Source: an uncultured Clostridia bacterium (GTDB lineage: Bacteria > Bacillota > Clostridia > Oscillospirales > Ruminococcaceae). Taken from it: a stretch of 64,000 nucleotides of DNA. The notes under the pieces are model-generated. The model was not told the DNA's origin. It was given only the letters and a program-made list of their open reading frames with translations, and made no database searches. Of the stretch, positions 17,116 through 27,290 are shown piece after piece; position 1 is the stretch's first letter; each line of letters begins with the position of its first letter. Position numbers and translations under genes: made by a program. The DNA lies in assembly GCA_947626755.1 (NCBI GenBank), contig CANQTP010000005.1:1-64000 (forward strand). The letters are read 5' to 3'.

Positions 17116-18126
17116 ATGCCGATTTTTAAGGCGGCTGAAAACAAAAAGTGCGGAGGCAAGGGAGGTTTTAAGACTTCTCCCCGTCCCACGCTTGCGTACA
17201 TAACAAATCCTAAAAAGGCGGCTGTTGTTTCATCAATAATGCTTGACGATAACAAAAATTATGCGGAACAGTTTGCGGATACCACGAAAATTTGGAATAA
17301 AGCGCAGACGAAAAACAGCAGGAAGTTTTATCATTTTATTCATTCGTTTTCGCCCGAGGATAATATTTCTCCGCAAAAAGCACATGAGCTTACAGAGAAA
17401 TTATGTAAGAAATTTTTTTCGCACAGCGAAATTGTAATTGCAACGCATACCGACACAAAGCATATACATTCACACATTGTGATAAATTCCGTAAATTTTG
17501 ATAACGGGAAAATGCTGCAAATTTCTCCGAAACGGTATACGGCAATAAAGGAACATTCAAATGAAATTGCAGAGCGCGAAAAACTTACCATTGTGGATTT
17601 TCGTAAACCGACACAAGAAAAAGTCCGTCAAAGTCAGGCGGAACGTCAGATTATTTTACGGGGCGGGACAAGCTGGAAACAGGAATTAACGGAGGTTATC
17701 GACTTAGCATTAAAATCTGTTTCAAACATTGAGAATTTTGAAAAATTTCTCAATAATTACGGCGTAACGCTTACGCGAAATACCGAAAAAACTATTGCCT
17801 ACAAGCATCCGCAAAAGGCTAAAGCTATTCGCGGGGAAAAGTTAGGCGCAAAATACACGAAAGGAGCAATAATAAATGAGTTTGATAAACTTGCAGACAG
17901 GAGCGACGGCTGCGGAAGAAACGAAATCAGCGGATACCGAGAAAATAATTTCGGACTTGCAGACACGGATCTACAAGCAGGATTTATTAATCAGGAAATT
18001 GAACGACGAAGCAAATCGAATGCAGCAGCAGAGTTGCAGTCCGAAAGAGATAGAAGCGCTGAAATTGAAGTTGAGCGAGAGCGAAAACGGCAGGAAAGAA
18101 TTAAGCGAAACCGTTACTCGCGCTGA
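17116..18126 (+). CDS. MobA/VirD2-family (MOBP) relaxase
   Basis: A 336-residue relaxase that would nick oriT and stay bound to the transferred strand. The catalytic tyrosine is probably Y28 in the TLAYITNP segment; the metal-binding histidines lie in the THTDTKHIHSHIVIN motif (H111, H116, H118, H120). The FYHFIHSFSPED segment (residues 71-82) is another family hallmark. The last 84 codons are also read in another frame by the next gene, which starts inside this one. The C-terminal region is charged and likely helical (coiled-coil). GGAGG precedes the ATG at 17116. It supplies transfer initiation; the mating channel must come from a helper element such as the host ICE. Confidence 0.9.
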   Translation: MPIFKAAENKKCGGKGGFKTSPRPTLAYITNPKKAAVVSSIMLDDNKNYAEQFADTTKIWNKAQTKNSRKFYHFIHSFSPEDNISPQKAHELTEKLCKKFFSHSEIVIATHTDTKHIHSHIVINSVNFDNGKMLQISPKRYTAIKEHSNEIAEREKLTIVDFRKPTQEKVRQSQAERQIILRGGTSWKQELTEVIDLALKSVSNIENFEKFLNNYGVTLTRNTEKTIAYKHPQKAKAIRGEKLGAKYTKGAIINEFDKLADRSDGCGRNEISGYRENNFGLADTDLQAGFINQEIERRSKSNAAAELQSERDRSAEIEVERERKRQERIKRNRYSR

Positions 18127-18970
18127 AAACAAAATTAAGGATTTACAACAGGAGCTTGACAGGAAAAACAAAGCACCTGCACGGGTGGAATATAGATATG
18201 AGCCAAGGTGTGATTTCTGTAGAAGCGATAGATACGAGAGTTTATTCCTTGAAGCCGAAAAGGCAAAACAACAGGCGGATGAAGCCCGTGAAGAAGCTGA
18301 AAAACACCGTACAGAAGCCGAAAATCAAAGGAAATATTTTTACAGCTTGGTCAACAATTACAATTTTGAAATTGACAAGCGCGTTGAAAAAATAGTCGAG
18401 AGAAAAACACGCTTTCAGCGGTTTGCTGATTGGCTTGAAAAGTTTATTTCTGTAATAAATTCAGCAGTTTTCTTTGTACCTTTTTTGTACGCTGTTGGAA
18501 TTACCCTTCTTGCAATTTTCAGAAATGATGTTGTACGGAATGATTTTATTTCAGCAGGAAAAGGTATCGGAAAAGTTTTTGCAGTAATATTCGGAGGAAT
18601 TAAATTTGTTGTTTTAAAGGCAGCGGGACTTTCTGTTTACGCAGATAATCCGACTGTACAAAAAATATTGTGGTGGGTAATTTTGATTTTGCTCATAATT
18701 GTTACTATTGCAGTAATTTTATTTTTACTTTTTCTTGCCGCAATTCTTATATGCGCTTTTTGTGATAAATTCCAATACGAATTATCGGAATTATTTGATA
18801 AAGCGTACCTTGCCGCAATGCTTACGGATTTAGGTATTATAACGTTTTGCGGAGATTTGATTAAGGCGAAAATAGAAATAAATCTTGTATTGACATATTT
18901 TATTTTTCTTGCCGTATTTACGGCTTTGAAAATTGTCGTACCGATTATTATTAAAAAAATTCGCAGATAA
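17876..18970 (+). CDS. coiled-coil membrane protein overlapping the relaxase gene (DUF6040-like)
   Basis: A 364-residue protein starting at ATG 17876 behind AAAGGAG, within the relaxase gene in another frame; 251 bases are shared. Residues 1-185 are mostly coiled coil (LKLSESENGRKELSETVTRA and similar) with a small CDFC pair. From about 196 there are several hydrophobic segments (VFFVPFLYAVGITLLAI; WWVILILLIIVTIAVILFLL; LVLTYFIFLAVFTALKIVV), so it is membrane-anchored. Proteins of this type accompany relaxases on clostridial mobilizable elements (DUF6040 is my best guess). A role linking the relaxosome to a foreign coupling protein is possible but unproven. Confidence 0.75.
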   Translation: MSLINLQTGATAAEETKSADTEKIISDLQTRIYKQDLLIRKLNDEANRMQQQSCSPKEIEALKLKLSESENGRKELSETVTRAENKIKDLQQELDRKNKAPARVEYRYEPRCDFCRSDRYESLFLEAEKAKQQADEAREEAEKHRTEAENQRKYFYSLVNNYNFEIDKRVEKIVERKTRFQRFADWLEKFISVINSAVFFVPFLYAVGITLLAIFRNDVVRNDFISAGKGIGKVFAVIFGGIKFVVLKAAGLSVYADNPTVQKILWWVILILLIIVTIAVILFLLFLAAILICAFCDKFQYELSELFDKAYLAAMLTDLGIITFCGDLIKAKIEINLVLTYFIFLAVFTALKIVVPIIIKKIRR

Positions 18971-18986
18971 TGAAAGGAGATTATTT

Positions 18987-19136
18987 ATGAATAAAAATAA
19001 AAATATAAAAACGGAAGTTAAAGTAACTATACATACTCCCGACAGGATTTCGGAAAGCGTCAAGCAGCAGAAAATAAATCGGCTTTACGATATTTTAAAA
19101 CCAAAGAACGAGGATAAAAATAAATCCGTCGCTTAA
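18987..19136 (+). CDS. small hypothetical protein before the recombinase
   Basis: A 49-residue, highly charged protein starting at ATG 18987 behind AAAGGAGA. No domain was recognised (TEVKVTIHTPDRISESVKQ, then KINRLYDILKPKNEDK). Conserved small genes at this place, just before a serine recombinase, can encode excisionase-like or regulatory partners; that is only a suggestion from position. It ends 19 bases before the -35 element of the recombinase promoter. Confidence 0.6.
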   Translation: MNKNKNIKTEVKVTIHTPDRISESVKQQKINRLYDILKPKNEDKNKSVA

Positions 19137-19154
19137 TTTTTTTTGATTTACTAC

Positions 19155-19208
19155 TTGAAAATGTCTGCCGATAGTGCTATAATATATATGGAATAACGCA
19201 TTATCGGC
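19155..19208 (+). promoter_or_regulatory. recombinase promoter with an overlapping inverted repeat
   Basis: TTGAAA (19155-19160) and TATAAT (19178-19183) are separated by 17 bp. An imperfect inverted repeat, GCCGATAGTGC at 19167-19177 and GCATTATCGGC at 19198-19208 (10 of 11 complementary), brackets the -10 box. It is placed to act as an operator for a repressor or for the recombinase itself. Confidence 0.75.
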
Positions 19209-19234
19209 TGACTTATTTTACGGAGGCTGATAAT

Positions 19235-20809
19235 ATGAAAAAGCAAATTAAAAATACAGGCAAAATCACAGCGATTTATGTACGCCGTTCGGTAAGCGAC
19301 AAGGACAAGGGTAACAATTCCTTATCAATTGACGCTCAGAAAGAGGAGTGCATAAAGTTTTTGGAGAGAGGAGGAAAAGTTTCAAAAAACAGCTACCGCA
19401 TTTACTGCGACGACGGAAAAAGCGGAAAGGATATTGCTCATCGTCCCGCATTTCAGCAGATGATGTCGGATGCTAAAGACGGTCTTATTGACAAAATAAT
19501 CGTTAAAAAGTACGACCGTTTCAGCAGAAATATGCGGGAATATCTGAACGTTACCGACCAGCTTGATAAATACGGCGTGGGCGTTATTTCTCTTTCAGAG
19601 CCGTTCAACACGGAAACCAAAGAGGGCAGAATGATGAGAAATAATCTGCTTAATTTTGCAGAGTTTGAACGTGAAACAATTGCCGCAAGAGTTGCGGACG
19701 CATTTAATACAAAAGCACGTGAAACGGGATTTTATCAAGGCGGTAAGATGTATTACGGCTTTAATTCCGAACGTCGCACTATTAACGGCAAAACGGGGTC
19801 TGTGCTTGTTCCTTCGGACAGGGCAAATGTGGTCAAAATCGCATACGAAATGTACAAAGAGCCGTCTGTTTCACTGAAAAAAATAATTGATTATTTCCGT
19901 GAAAATCAAATTGACACCTCGGCTAAGGCGTACAGAACATACCGTGAAACTATTGTTATGGACAGGACGCATTTATCAAAAATTTTGAAAAGTCCTTTAT
20001 ATGTTCGCGCCGACAAGGAAGTGTACAAATTCTACGCTTCAAAAGGCGTGGAAATGCTTGACGATGTAAAAGATTATGACGGCGTACACGGATTGTTTTT
20101 ACATAAAAACGCGGACGGCTCGGAGTTTATCAAGCTTGGCTATCACGAGGGTCTGGTGGACGCCGAAACGTGGCTTGCGGTGCAGGATAAAAAGGCGCAT
20201 AATTATAAAGTCCCTCAAAACGGCAACGGAACAAATTCATGGCTTTCGGGACTTGTAAAGTGCGCTCACTGCGGATATGCGGTTCACGTATATTACGGTT
20301 GGAATGTAAGTCACACAAAGCAATGGAGATATTACCGTGATATGGGCGCGTATAATGCTGTTGGGTGCAAAAAATACACGCTGAAGCTTCGCCCCGATAA
20401 TTTAGAGCAAATCGTTTTTAATGCAATGTGCGAACGCTTAAACAGCTTGACGATTGCAAAACAGGAACGGGAAAAATCCGATACCGAAGCCGAATATTTA
20501 AAATCCGAAATAATTCGTTCGGAGGAAGAAATACGCAAGCTTATGGACAAGCTTTCCGAGGCAGACGAAGTTCTTTTTGAATATATTCAAAAGCGAATTA
20601 AGGAATTGCACGAAAAGAAATCCGATATGGAAAACCGTCTTGCCGCCCGTGAACGCAAAATAAAGGCGGTAGACACATCTCCGCTTTCAGAACCCCTTGC
20701 CAAGTGGAACGAATTGACCGTTCAGGAAAAGCACGATGTCGCAGTCACAATGATCGAAGTTATTCGCGTTTCAGATGAAACGGGCGTTGATATTCAATTC
20801 AGTATTTAA
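19235..20809 (+). CDS. large serine recombinase (integrase of the IME)
   Basis: A 524-residue site-specific recombinase. The resolvase catalytic domain comes first, with the YVRRS motif (Ser19 the likely nucleophile), the KKYDRFSRN motif and the EFERETIAARV helix. A recombinase (PF07508-type) domain with GFYQGGKMYYGF follows, then a zinc ribbon (CAHCGYAVHV with later Cys in VGCKKYT) and a long coiled coil (about 410-480). Such enzymes integrate DNA at short attP/attB sites with a two-base crossover and need a directionality factor to excise. ATG 19235 follows GGAGG. The gene ends 72 bp from the right att core, the usual arrangement. Confidence 0.95.
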   Translation: MKKQIKNTGKITAIYVRRSVSDKDKGNNSLSIDAQKEECIKFLERGGKVSKNSYRIYCDDGKSGKDIAHRPAFQQMMSDAKDGLIDKIIVKKYDRFSRNMREYLNVTDQLDKYGVGVISLSEPFNTETKEGRMMRNNLLNFAEFERETIAARVADAFNTKARETGFYQGGKMYYGFNSERRTINGKTGSVLVPSDRANVVKIAYEMYKEPSVSLKKIIDYFRENQIDTSAKAYRTYRETIVMDRTHLSKILKSPLYVRADKEVYKFYASKGVEMLDDVKDYDGVHGLFLHKNADGSEFIKLGYHEGLVDAETWLAVQDKKAHNYKVPQNGNGTNSWLSGLVKCAHCGYAVHVYYGWNVSHTKQWRYYRDMGAYNAVGCKKYTLKLRPDNLEQIVFNAMCERLNSLTIAKQEREKSDTEAEYLKSEIIRSEEEIRKLMDKLSEADEVLFEYIQKRIKELHEKKSDMENRLAARERKIKAVDTSPLSEPLAKWNELTVQEKHDVAVTMIEVIRVSDETGVDIQFSI

Positions 20810-20816
20810 TTAAAAT

Positions 20817-20850
20817 CCCCGATAATTGGCGGTTTTCCGCCTTATCGGGG
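20817..20850 (+). terminator. hairpin after the recombinase
   Basis: CCCCGATAA and TTATCGGGG, with inner GGCGG/CCGCC, form a strong stem starting eight bases after the recombinase stop. There is no clear T-tract. It probably ends recombinase transcription before the host helicase, or forms part of the attachment-site arm. Confidence 0.6.
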
Positions 20851-20881
20851 TAATCGAAAATCGTTGGTAGGGTGTGGCGTT

Positions 20882-20890
20882 GGGCGTTCC
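20882..20890. repeat. attachment-site core, right copy
   Basis: GGGCGTTCC, identical to the left copy at 1203-1211. To its right, helicase codons for F-A-T-G are intact; to its left is IME DNA. The flanking bases differ on both sides, so the shared core is exactly nine bases. Confidence 0.85.
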
Positions 20891-23800
20891 CGTTGCAAAG
20901 ACGATACCTTTACCGCCAGTGATTTCGTCAAGATACTGACACTTCATATAGAGGTCAGCCGACTTCTGAGCTTCCGTCTGCTGAATACCTGCTACATTTC
21001 GCATTTTGGTGTAGAGGAACAAATTTTTGAATGAGTGAGCTTCGTCCACAAACATCTTGTCAATACCGAGTTCCTCAAAGGTAACTACATCGTCCCTTTT
21101 CGGATTTTCTGTAAGCTTTTTCAGCTTTGCTTCAAGGTTTCGCTTGGTTTTTTCAAGCTGTTTTACTGAAAATCTTGCACCCTGCGACCTGCCGAGCGAC
21201 TCAATACCCTCGGTAATCTCGTTAATCTGCCTGCGTATCATTCGTTCTTGTCGTTCCGCCGATACAGGTATCTTTTCAAGCTGTGAATGTCCGATGATAA
21301 CTGCGTCGTAATCTCCCGTTGCAATCTTCGAGCATAAACGCTTACGGTTTTTGGCTTCAAAATCCTTTTTAGTTGCAACAAGGATATTAGCGGCAGGATA
21401 AAGCCTTAAAAATTCTGCTCCCATCTGCTCTGTAAGGTGATTTGGCACAACAAAAAGCGACTTAGTACATAAACCAAGTCGCTTGCTTTCCATAGCAGAA
21501 GCTACCATTTCAAAGGTTTTGCCCGCACCCACTTGGTGAGCGAGCAATGTGTTTCCACCATACATAGTGTGTGCAATAGCGTTGAGCTGATGTGTTCTGA
21601 GCTGAATTTCAGGGGACATACCCGAAAAAGTGATATGACTTCCGTCATATTCTCTTGGTCTGGAGCTGTTGAACATCTCATTGTATTTGTTTACGAGCTT
21701 TTCACGACGGTCAGGGTCTTTGAATATCCAGTCTTTAAACGCTTGCTTAATAGCTTCCTGCTTTTCCTGAGCAATCATAGTTTCTTTCTTATTCAGAACG
21801 GATTTAATCGTTCCGTCAGGCTGTTCCACACGGTCGTAAACTCGTGCGTCACGGAGGTTAAGCGTATCTTCAATAATGGAGTAAGCGTTCTTTCTTGCCG
21901 TGCCATAAGTCATATTGGCAGCTACATTGCTTCTGTCCACATTCTTGCCCTCAATGTTCCATTCAGATGTGTATTTCGAGAAATTCACATCAAACATATT
22001 CTGCAAGTATCGTGGAACTTGGAGAGTCTCAATCATAAACTGCTTGATTATATCCGTATTAAGCCAAGTCGCACCAAGTCTGACATCAATTTCACTTGCT
22101 TCAAGAGGTTTCGGCATAGCTTTTTCAAGAGCAGCGATGTTTACGCTTAAATCCTCGTCAAATACTTCTGCCGATTTCTTTGCAAATTCGAGCTTCCCTC
22201 GGACATTGCCAGACAGATATTCGTCAGCAGTTTCCCAATGATTGTTTTGAGGATTACGGAAAATAACGCCTTTAAGGTCGTTTATAAGCTGTTCTTCGGA
22301 TTTGCCCGTAAGCTGTTCCATAAAAGGAATATCTACACGAGCCTTTTCGGAAATGGATACCGCAAGTGCTTCCGAAGCTGTATCTACGCTTGTTACCTGT
22401 GCTTTCTGCTTGATAGTACGCTTTGTGAACATATCTGCTTTGCGTTCAAGCTCTCCGTTTTCATTGAGAACTTCAAGAGATGAAAGAAGATAGTAGGAGC
22501 TGTCCTCGGAAAATGCCCTTGCATTGCCGACAGAGTTGATTAAGCCGTATTTCTTTGTGAAATCATCATAGACTCTGTTAAGCTCTGTCTGCTGTGAGCG
22601 AATATCGTAGTCGCTGTACTCGTTGAGCTGATAGTCGATTAGCGTTCTTACACAGTCACGAAGCTCACACATACCCTTGATACGCTCCTCGGTTGCCTTT
22701 GGCAAATCATCTTTGAGGAACATACGGCTATTTTCTCTGAAATAGAGCTTATCGTCAACAACTGCGTAGGAAAAGTTACGCACGTTTGGGTCGGCAGGGA
22801 TACTCTCTGCAACCTTTTCCGTGTTCTCCTGTTCTACTTCGGGGATAGTACCATGAATGTTTGCAATCGCTTCTTTGAGCTGTTCTTTCAGACTTGCACC
22901 CTCGATAGGAACACAAGCTGTTTCATCGGCATTGCCGTACATAGAAAACTCTACGCCTTGCTTCATTTCACCAAGCACCATTTCAGGATGCTGCTCAAAA
23001 TACTTGTTTACAGGAACTCCGTCCTCTGTCTGACCGAGGCGTACCCAATCAGGCTCGATGTCAAGCATTTTATCACGCTTTTGAAGAAAGATAATGTCAG
23101 AGGTTACTTCCGTTCCTGCGTTATCTTTAAAAGCATTGTTCGGCAGTCTTATTGCTCCGAGAAGTTCGGCTCTCTGAGCAAGATACTTTCTGAACTGCGG
23201 ATTTGCCTTGTCAAGCGTACCCTTTGAGGTTACGAAAGCAACTACACCGCCTGCACGAACTTTGTCAAGCGACTTAGCGAAGAAATAGTCGTGAATGTTC
23301 AGATTGAGCTTGTCATAACGCTTTTCAGCAAGCTTGTACTGTCCGAAAGGAACATTACCCACTGCAACATCAAAGAAGTTGTCGGGGAAAGAGGTCTTTT
23401 CAAATCCGCTTATCTGAATATCTGCGTTCTGATAGAGCTGTTTTGCAATTCTACCTGAAATACTGTCAAGCTCTACGCCGTACAGCTTGCCGCTTCGCAT
23501 TTCTTCGGGCATAACGCCAAAGAAATTACCTACGCCCATTGCAGGTTCTAAAACATTTCCGCCCTTGAAACCGAGATTTTCAAGTCCTTCGTACATCGCA
23601 TTGATTACTGTTGGAGAGGTATAGTGTGCGTTCAGGGTAGAAGCCTTTGCACTTTCATACTCGTCGGGGGAAAGGAGCATATAAAGCTCTGTAAATTCAC
23701 TTGACCAAGCTGAATTATTCTCATCGAACGCCTGTGCAAGACCACCCCAGCCGACATACTTGGAGAGAACTTCCTGTTCTTTGGGAGTTGCTCGTCTGTT

Positions 23801-26800
23801 CTCAAATTCAAGCTCGTTAAGGAGCTTGATTGCTTCTACATTTGCCTTGAACTTTGATTTCGCACCGCCGACGCCGAGGTTTTCGTCTGTGATTGTAAAG
23901 TCGTGCTTTTCGCCGTTCAGCTCAGGCACTTCCGAGATATTGGGTGCTGGTTCATTGATTACGCTTTCCTTTTCGGGAGCTTCATCTACAAGTGCAAAGC
24001 CGTTTTCATATATCTCAGTTTCGTACATAACACGGAAGATAGGGTAAATGCTGCCGAGGTCACGGAGTTGATATTTTGTATCGTCAATGCTGTCCGATAT
24101 TTCGGTTATCTCGAATACGCCATCGTCAAGCTCAATTTTATCACCGACTTTGAGTTTGATTTCATCATCGTTGTATTCCTCGATTTCCTCCATTACGTCC
24201 GAAACGGTTTCTTCTGCCAGCTCAGGTACAGGCTCAGACTTTTCTTCAAGCTCTATGCCGTATTCTTCAAGAACTGCCTTTGCTTGCTTTATGCTCTGTT
24301 CTTCAAGAGGATTATCAGAAGCATTGGCAATCACTCTCTTGGCATATCGGATTTCATCGTCAATGTCCTTCTGAGTGATAAATCTATTCTGTGCTACGAG
24401 CTTTGAAACTCTTTCAGCAACCTCGTTCCACTTCATTGTAACCTGTGCGTCAGGTCTTGAAAGGTCGCCTTTGGTCAGCACAAGACCTTTAGAGTCGTGC
24501 CAAGTGTTGTATCCGCTACGACCACTGCCGCCGATACCGTACTCATTTTTGAGAAAATCAGCCTTTTCCTTTGCTGTGTGCGGTTCTTTAAAGAACTTTG
24601 CAATTCTTTTTTTACCGCCTATAACATTACTGCCCGATGCTACAAGCCTATTCTTTTCATCTTCGGTTATGAAATACTTGTGCTTAACCGTAAAGGAAGG
24701 CTCGGCAGTAAACTTTGTTCTGTCAAGCTGTCTGTCCTTGAGCTTTTCAAGGATTTCGGGGAGGTCGTGGAAATGGAAACGGAGAACATCTCGGTCAGCT
24801 TCATACTGCTTTATAAGGTCTTTCATACCGTCAATCATTTCCTGCACAGGCTTTTCACCCTGCAATGCTTTGGCAATCTTGTCCGTGCTTACATCAAAAC
24901 CACCGATAAAAAAGTAGTCGGGAATGAAATATTCAACCTCAACATCCTGATGAAGATACCACAGCTTATCCGCAAGCTGTTTACGGTCGTATGGTTCTGC
25001 TGCTTTGAGAATATCCTGAGTGGCAAATCTGCCCTCATTCAGAAGCTCGCTGATACGCTCGGAAACCTGTTCCCAAGTCATAGAAACACTTCCGAAACGA
25101 TTAAAAGCAGTTTCGCCCATACCGATAGTGATACCATCCTTGTCGTACCAAGCTGAAAATCTTGCTTTGTCAAGACCGTCAGGACTTTCGTAGAGAAAAC
25201 CTCTGCCGTCTGTGCCAAATTCCTTACGGAGAAACTCGGCATTGCTTTCCACGCCCTTATTTTTCTCAAACTGTGCGACAATTCTCTCTAAGCTGTGCGG
25301 TTCGTTGCTACCTGCACGGAGAACATAGTCAATCATATCCTGAGTAAATACACTTGCAGGAGAATAATCAAATTCGGAGCTTTCAGTAGGGAGCATAGGC
25401 TCATCGTCAAAATCTCCGAATAGAGATAACTGTATAGGCTCATCATAGCCGCCCATTTCCTCAATTTCAGGCTCAATATCGAAAAAGTCAGGAAGGTCGA
25501 TAAACTCGTGTCGGTCTATAAGGCTTGCTGTAAGCTCCTGAACAACGTCCCAAGAGAACATTGTGGAATTTTCGGGAGAGCCTTCCCACATTTCAAGACC
25601 GTCGCCGTGCTTTCTGTATCCGACAATTTCTCCGTCAAGCTCAAATTCTACCGCACGGTGTCCGTATGCCGCCTTTATAAAGTCGGCTCTGCGTGTTCCG
25701 TCCTCGTTTTCAAGGAAGAAATCAAGCGTTTCCTGCTTGCTTACATTCATTTCATCGTAATGATTGATAATTGCAAGCACCTTTTCTTCGGACATAGAAA
25801 AAGCAGTATCAGAATTCATTTCCGATACTGCTTCATTTTCATTTAGCTGTAAATCAGTTCGCTGATTATTATTTCCTCTGCCTGAGCTTTCAGACTGTTC
25901 ATCATTCCCACCCAAGCCATCTGGTCTGTCGCTTTCAGTTCCTCGGTCGCTCCCGCTTCTTTCGCCATTTTCGGGAGAATTTCCGAGAGCCTGCGGCTCG
26001 CTGTTTCGTCTATCTCTGTCAAATGGCTGTTCAGAGTTCCCTTCAGGAGCATTGCCTGATAGGTTCCTTTCCTGTTGTTCATCAGGAAAGTCCTTCTCAT
26101 CAGTCCGTATTTCCCGATTTCCTTCTGCTGCGGAAGTTCCAAGTCGGGAAGATAAGTCTGCGTCCTCTCGTCCAGAGTGTACTGGATTCCGTTCTCGGTC
26201 ATTGTTTTCGGTAATGCTTCGGTCATTTTCCTTACTCCTTTCGGTTTTGAGCGTTAGCTCAATGTTTCTTAAAATCTGTTCCGACAAGTCGCTTGTAGCG
26301 TTGCCGAGAATAGATATTGCTTCAACGCTGTTGAACTCGTGTATTCCTCGGAAATCGTCAGGCTCAATATACATTTCAGCTTCATATCCGCACCTTGTGA
26401 GGACGGTATATGCGATACTTGTTTCAAGCAGACTTTCAAACTTCGACTGCACATTAAATTCATCAAGCTCATCGAGGAATGTTCCGTCGGTTTCTCTCAT
26501 AAGGTCGTGAAGGTAATCGCCTGAGTAATTTCTTGCAATTTCACGAGCCTTTTCAAGTATTGCTGTATCAAGAGTAATTGCGTTTGTTCCGAGCTGTTTC
26601 AGAACAGCATTTTCATTTTCGGGAGTTACGCTCCAGAAAAATGGTGTTTTTGAGCGTTCGTCCCTTGCCGCCGTATCGGAGAAATCAAAGACGTATCTGA
26701 GCCTTGCTTTGCCGTTATCGTCTGCAATGAGGGCGATACCCTTACTGCCACGCTTGACATATCGGTTTGTAATATCCTCACGTCCCCAAGTGTCGTATTC

Positions 26801-26990
26801 GGCACAAGCTACTGCGTCAGGTCGCTGTGAATGTATCAGAACTTGGTCTTTGAAGCTGTACTTGTAGAGCCTTGATGATGTTCGGAGCAGCGACATATAT
26901 TCGTTGCTGTCCTTCCAAAGTCGTTCGGTACTCTCATTCAACCGAGCCTGATACTCTTGAAGTTTAGTTGACATTTCTTCCTCCTTTTCT

Positions 26991-27019
26991 ATAATAACAC
27001 TTTAAAGTGTAAAAGTCAA
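26991..27019 (-). promoter_or_regulatory. helicase-gene promoter with a palindromic operator in its spacer
   Basis: On the minus strand TTGACT (27019-27014) and TATTAT (26996-26991) are separated by 17 bp. The spacer is largely filled by the perfect palindrome ACACTTTAAAGTGT (26997-27010), a natural site for a dimeric repressor. It lies directly upstream of the helicase ribosome binding site. Confidence 0.7.
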
Positions 27020-27037
27020 TAACTTTTTACAGATTTC

Positions 27038-27235
27038 TTACTCACGCATCATACCGTCAGCAATCCATCTGCCATCGGCTGTGAAAATATGACCGTAGCG
27101 GTCGATTGTGAGTTTTTCGCTGTTTTGTAAAGCAAGGTGAATTGCTTTAATATAAGCCTTATCAACACCTCTGTACTTAGAAGCGTCGAATTCCTCACGG
27201 ATAATAGGTGGTGTAATAGGTTTTGTAAAAAACAT
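27038..27235 (-). CDS. small hypothetical ICE protein
   Basis: A 65-residue protein from ATG 27235, chosen because GGAGGA lies nine bases upstream; a longer reading frame extends further but would run through a hairpin. The sequence (FTKPITPPIIREEFDASKY, then YGHIFTADGRWIADGM) has no recognised motif. It lies between the TTRAP-like gene and the helicase and belongs to the ICE operon. Function unknown. Confidence 0.65.
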   Translation of the reverse strand: MFFTKPITPPIIREEFDASKYRGVDKAYIKAIHLALQNSEKLTIDRYGHIFTADGRWIADGMMRE

Positions 27236-27260
27236 CGGATAGTTCCTCCTTAAAATGTTT

Positions 27261-27282
27261 GCCCCTGCCGTAAAGCAGGGGC
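27261..27282 (-). terminator. intercistronic hairpin
   Basis: GCCCCTGC and GCAGGGGC form an 8-bp stem between the TTRAP-like gene and the 65-residue gene. No T-tract follows, so it may stabilise or attenuate the long transcript. Confidence 0.5.
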
Positions 27283-27290
27283 AATGTGGT

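Larger units (their letters stand above)
1203..20890. mobile_element. 19.7-kb integrative and mobilizable element (IME) with serine recombinase, inserted in the ICE helicase gene
   Basis: A 9-bp direct repeat (GGGCGTTCC on the plus strand) occurs at 1203-1211 and 20882-20890. Joining the outer flanks through one copy restores an open helicase frame reading F-A-T-G-T-P-V-S-N-S. Within the limits lie a large serine recombinase next to the right end, MobC, a MOBP-type relaxase, an oriT-like inverted-repeat region, ParM/ParR-like genes and a leftward cargo block. No mating-channel genes are present, which is the definition of a mobilizable rather than a conjugative element. Insertion into the helicase of a helper ICE makes this a nested element. 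Confidence 0.9.
20810..26974 (-). pseudogene. N-terminal fragment of the ICE methylase/SNF2 helicase, cut by the IME
   Basis: 2054 codons from ATG 26974 (GGAGGAAG upstream). This giant protein family of Tn1549-type elements combines LPD-like N-terminal domains, an N6-adenine methyltransferase-like domain (GNVLEPAMGVGNFFGVM; catalytic-type motif GNVPFG) and a SNF2 helicase. Helicase Walker A (HQVGAGKT) and DEAH box (MFVDEAHSF, about 1974-1982) are intact. Motif III reads FATGTP (to 2031), then 23 foreign residues encoded by the IME end the protein. The missing part (V-S-N-S onward) lies at 51-1211. The truncated product keeps the methylase part but lacks the second RecA lobe, so helicase function is presumably lost. 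The family's role is modifying or protecting transferred DNA. Confidence 0.9.
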
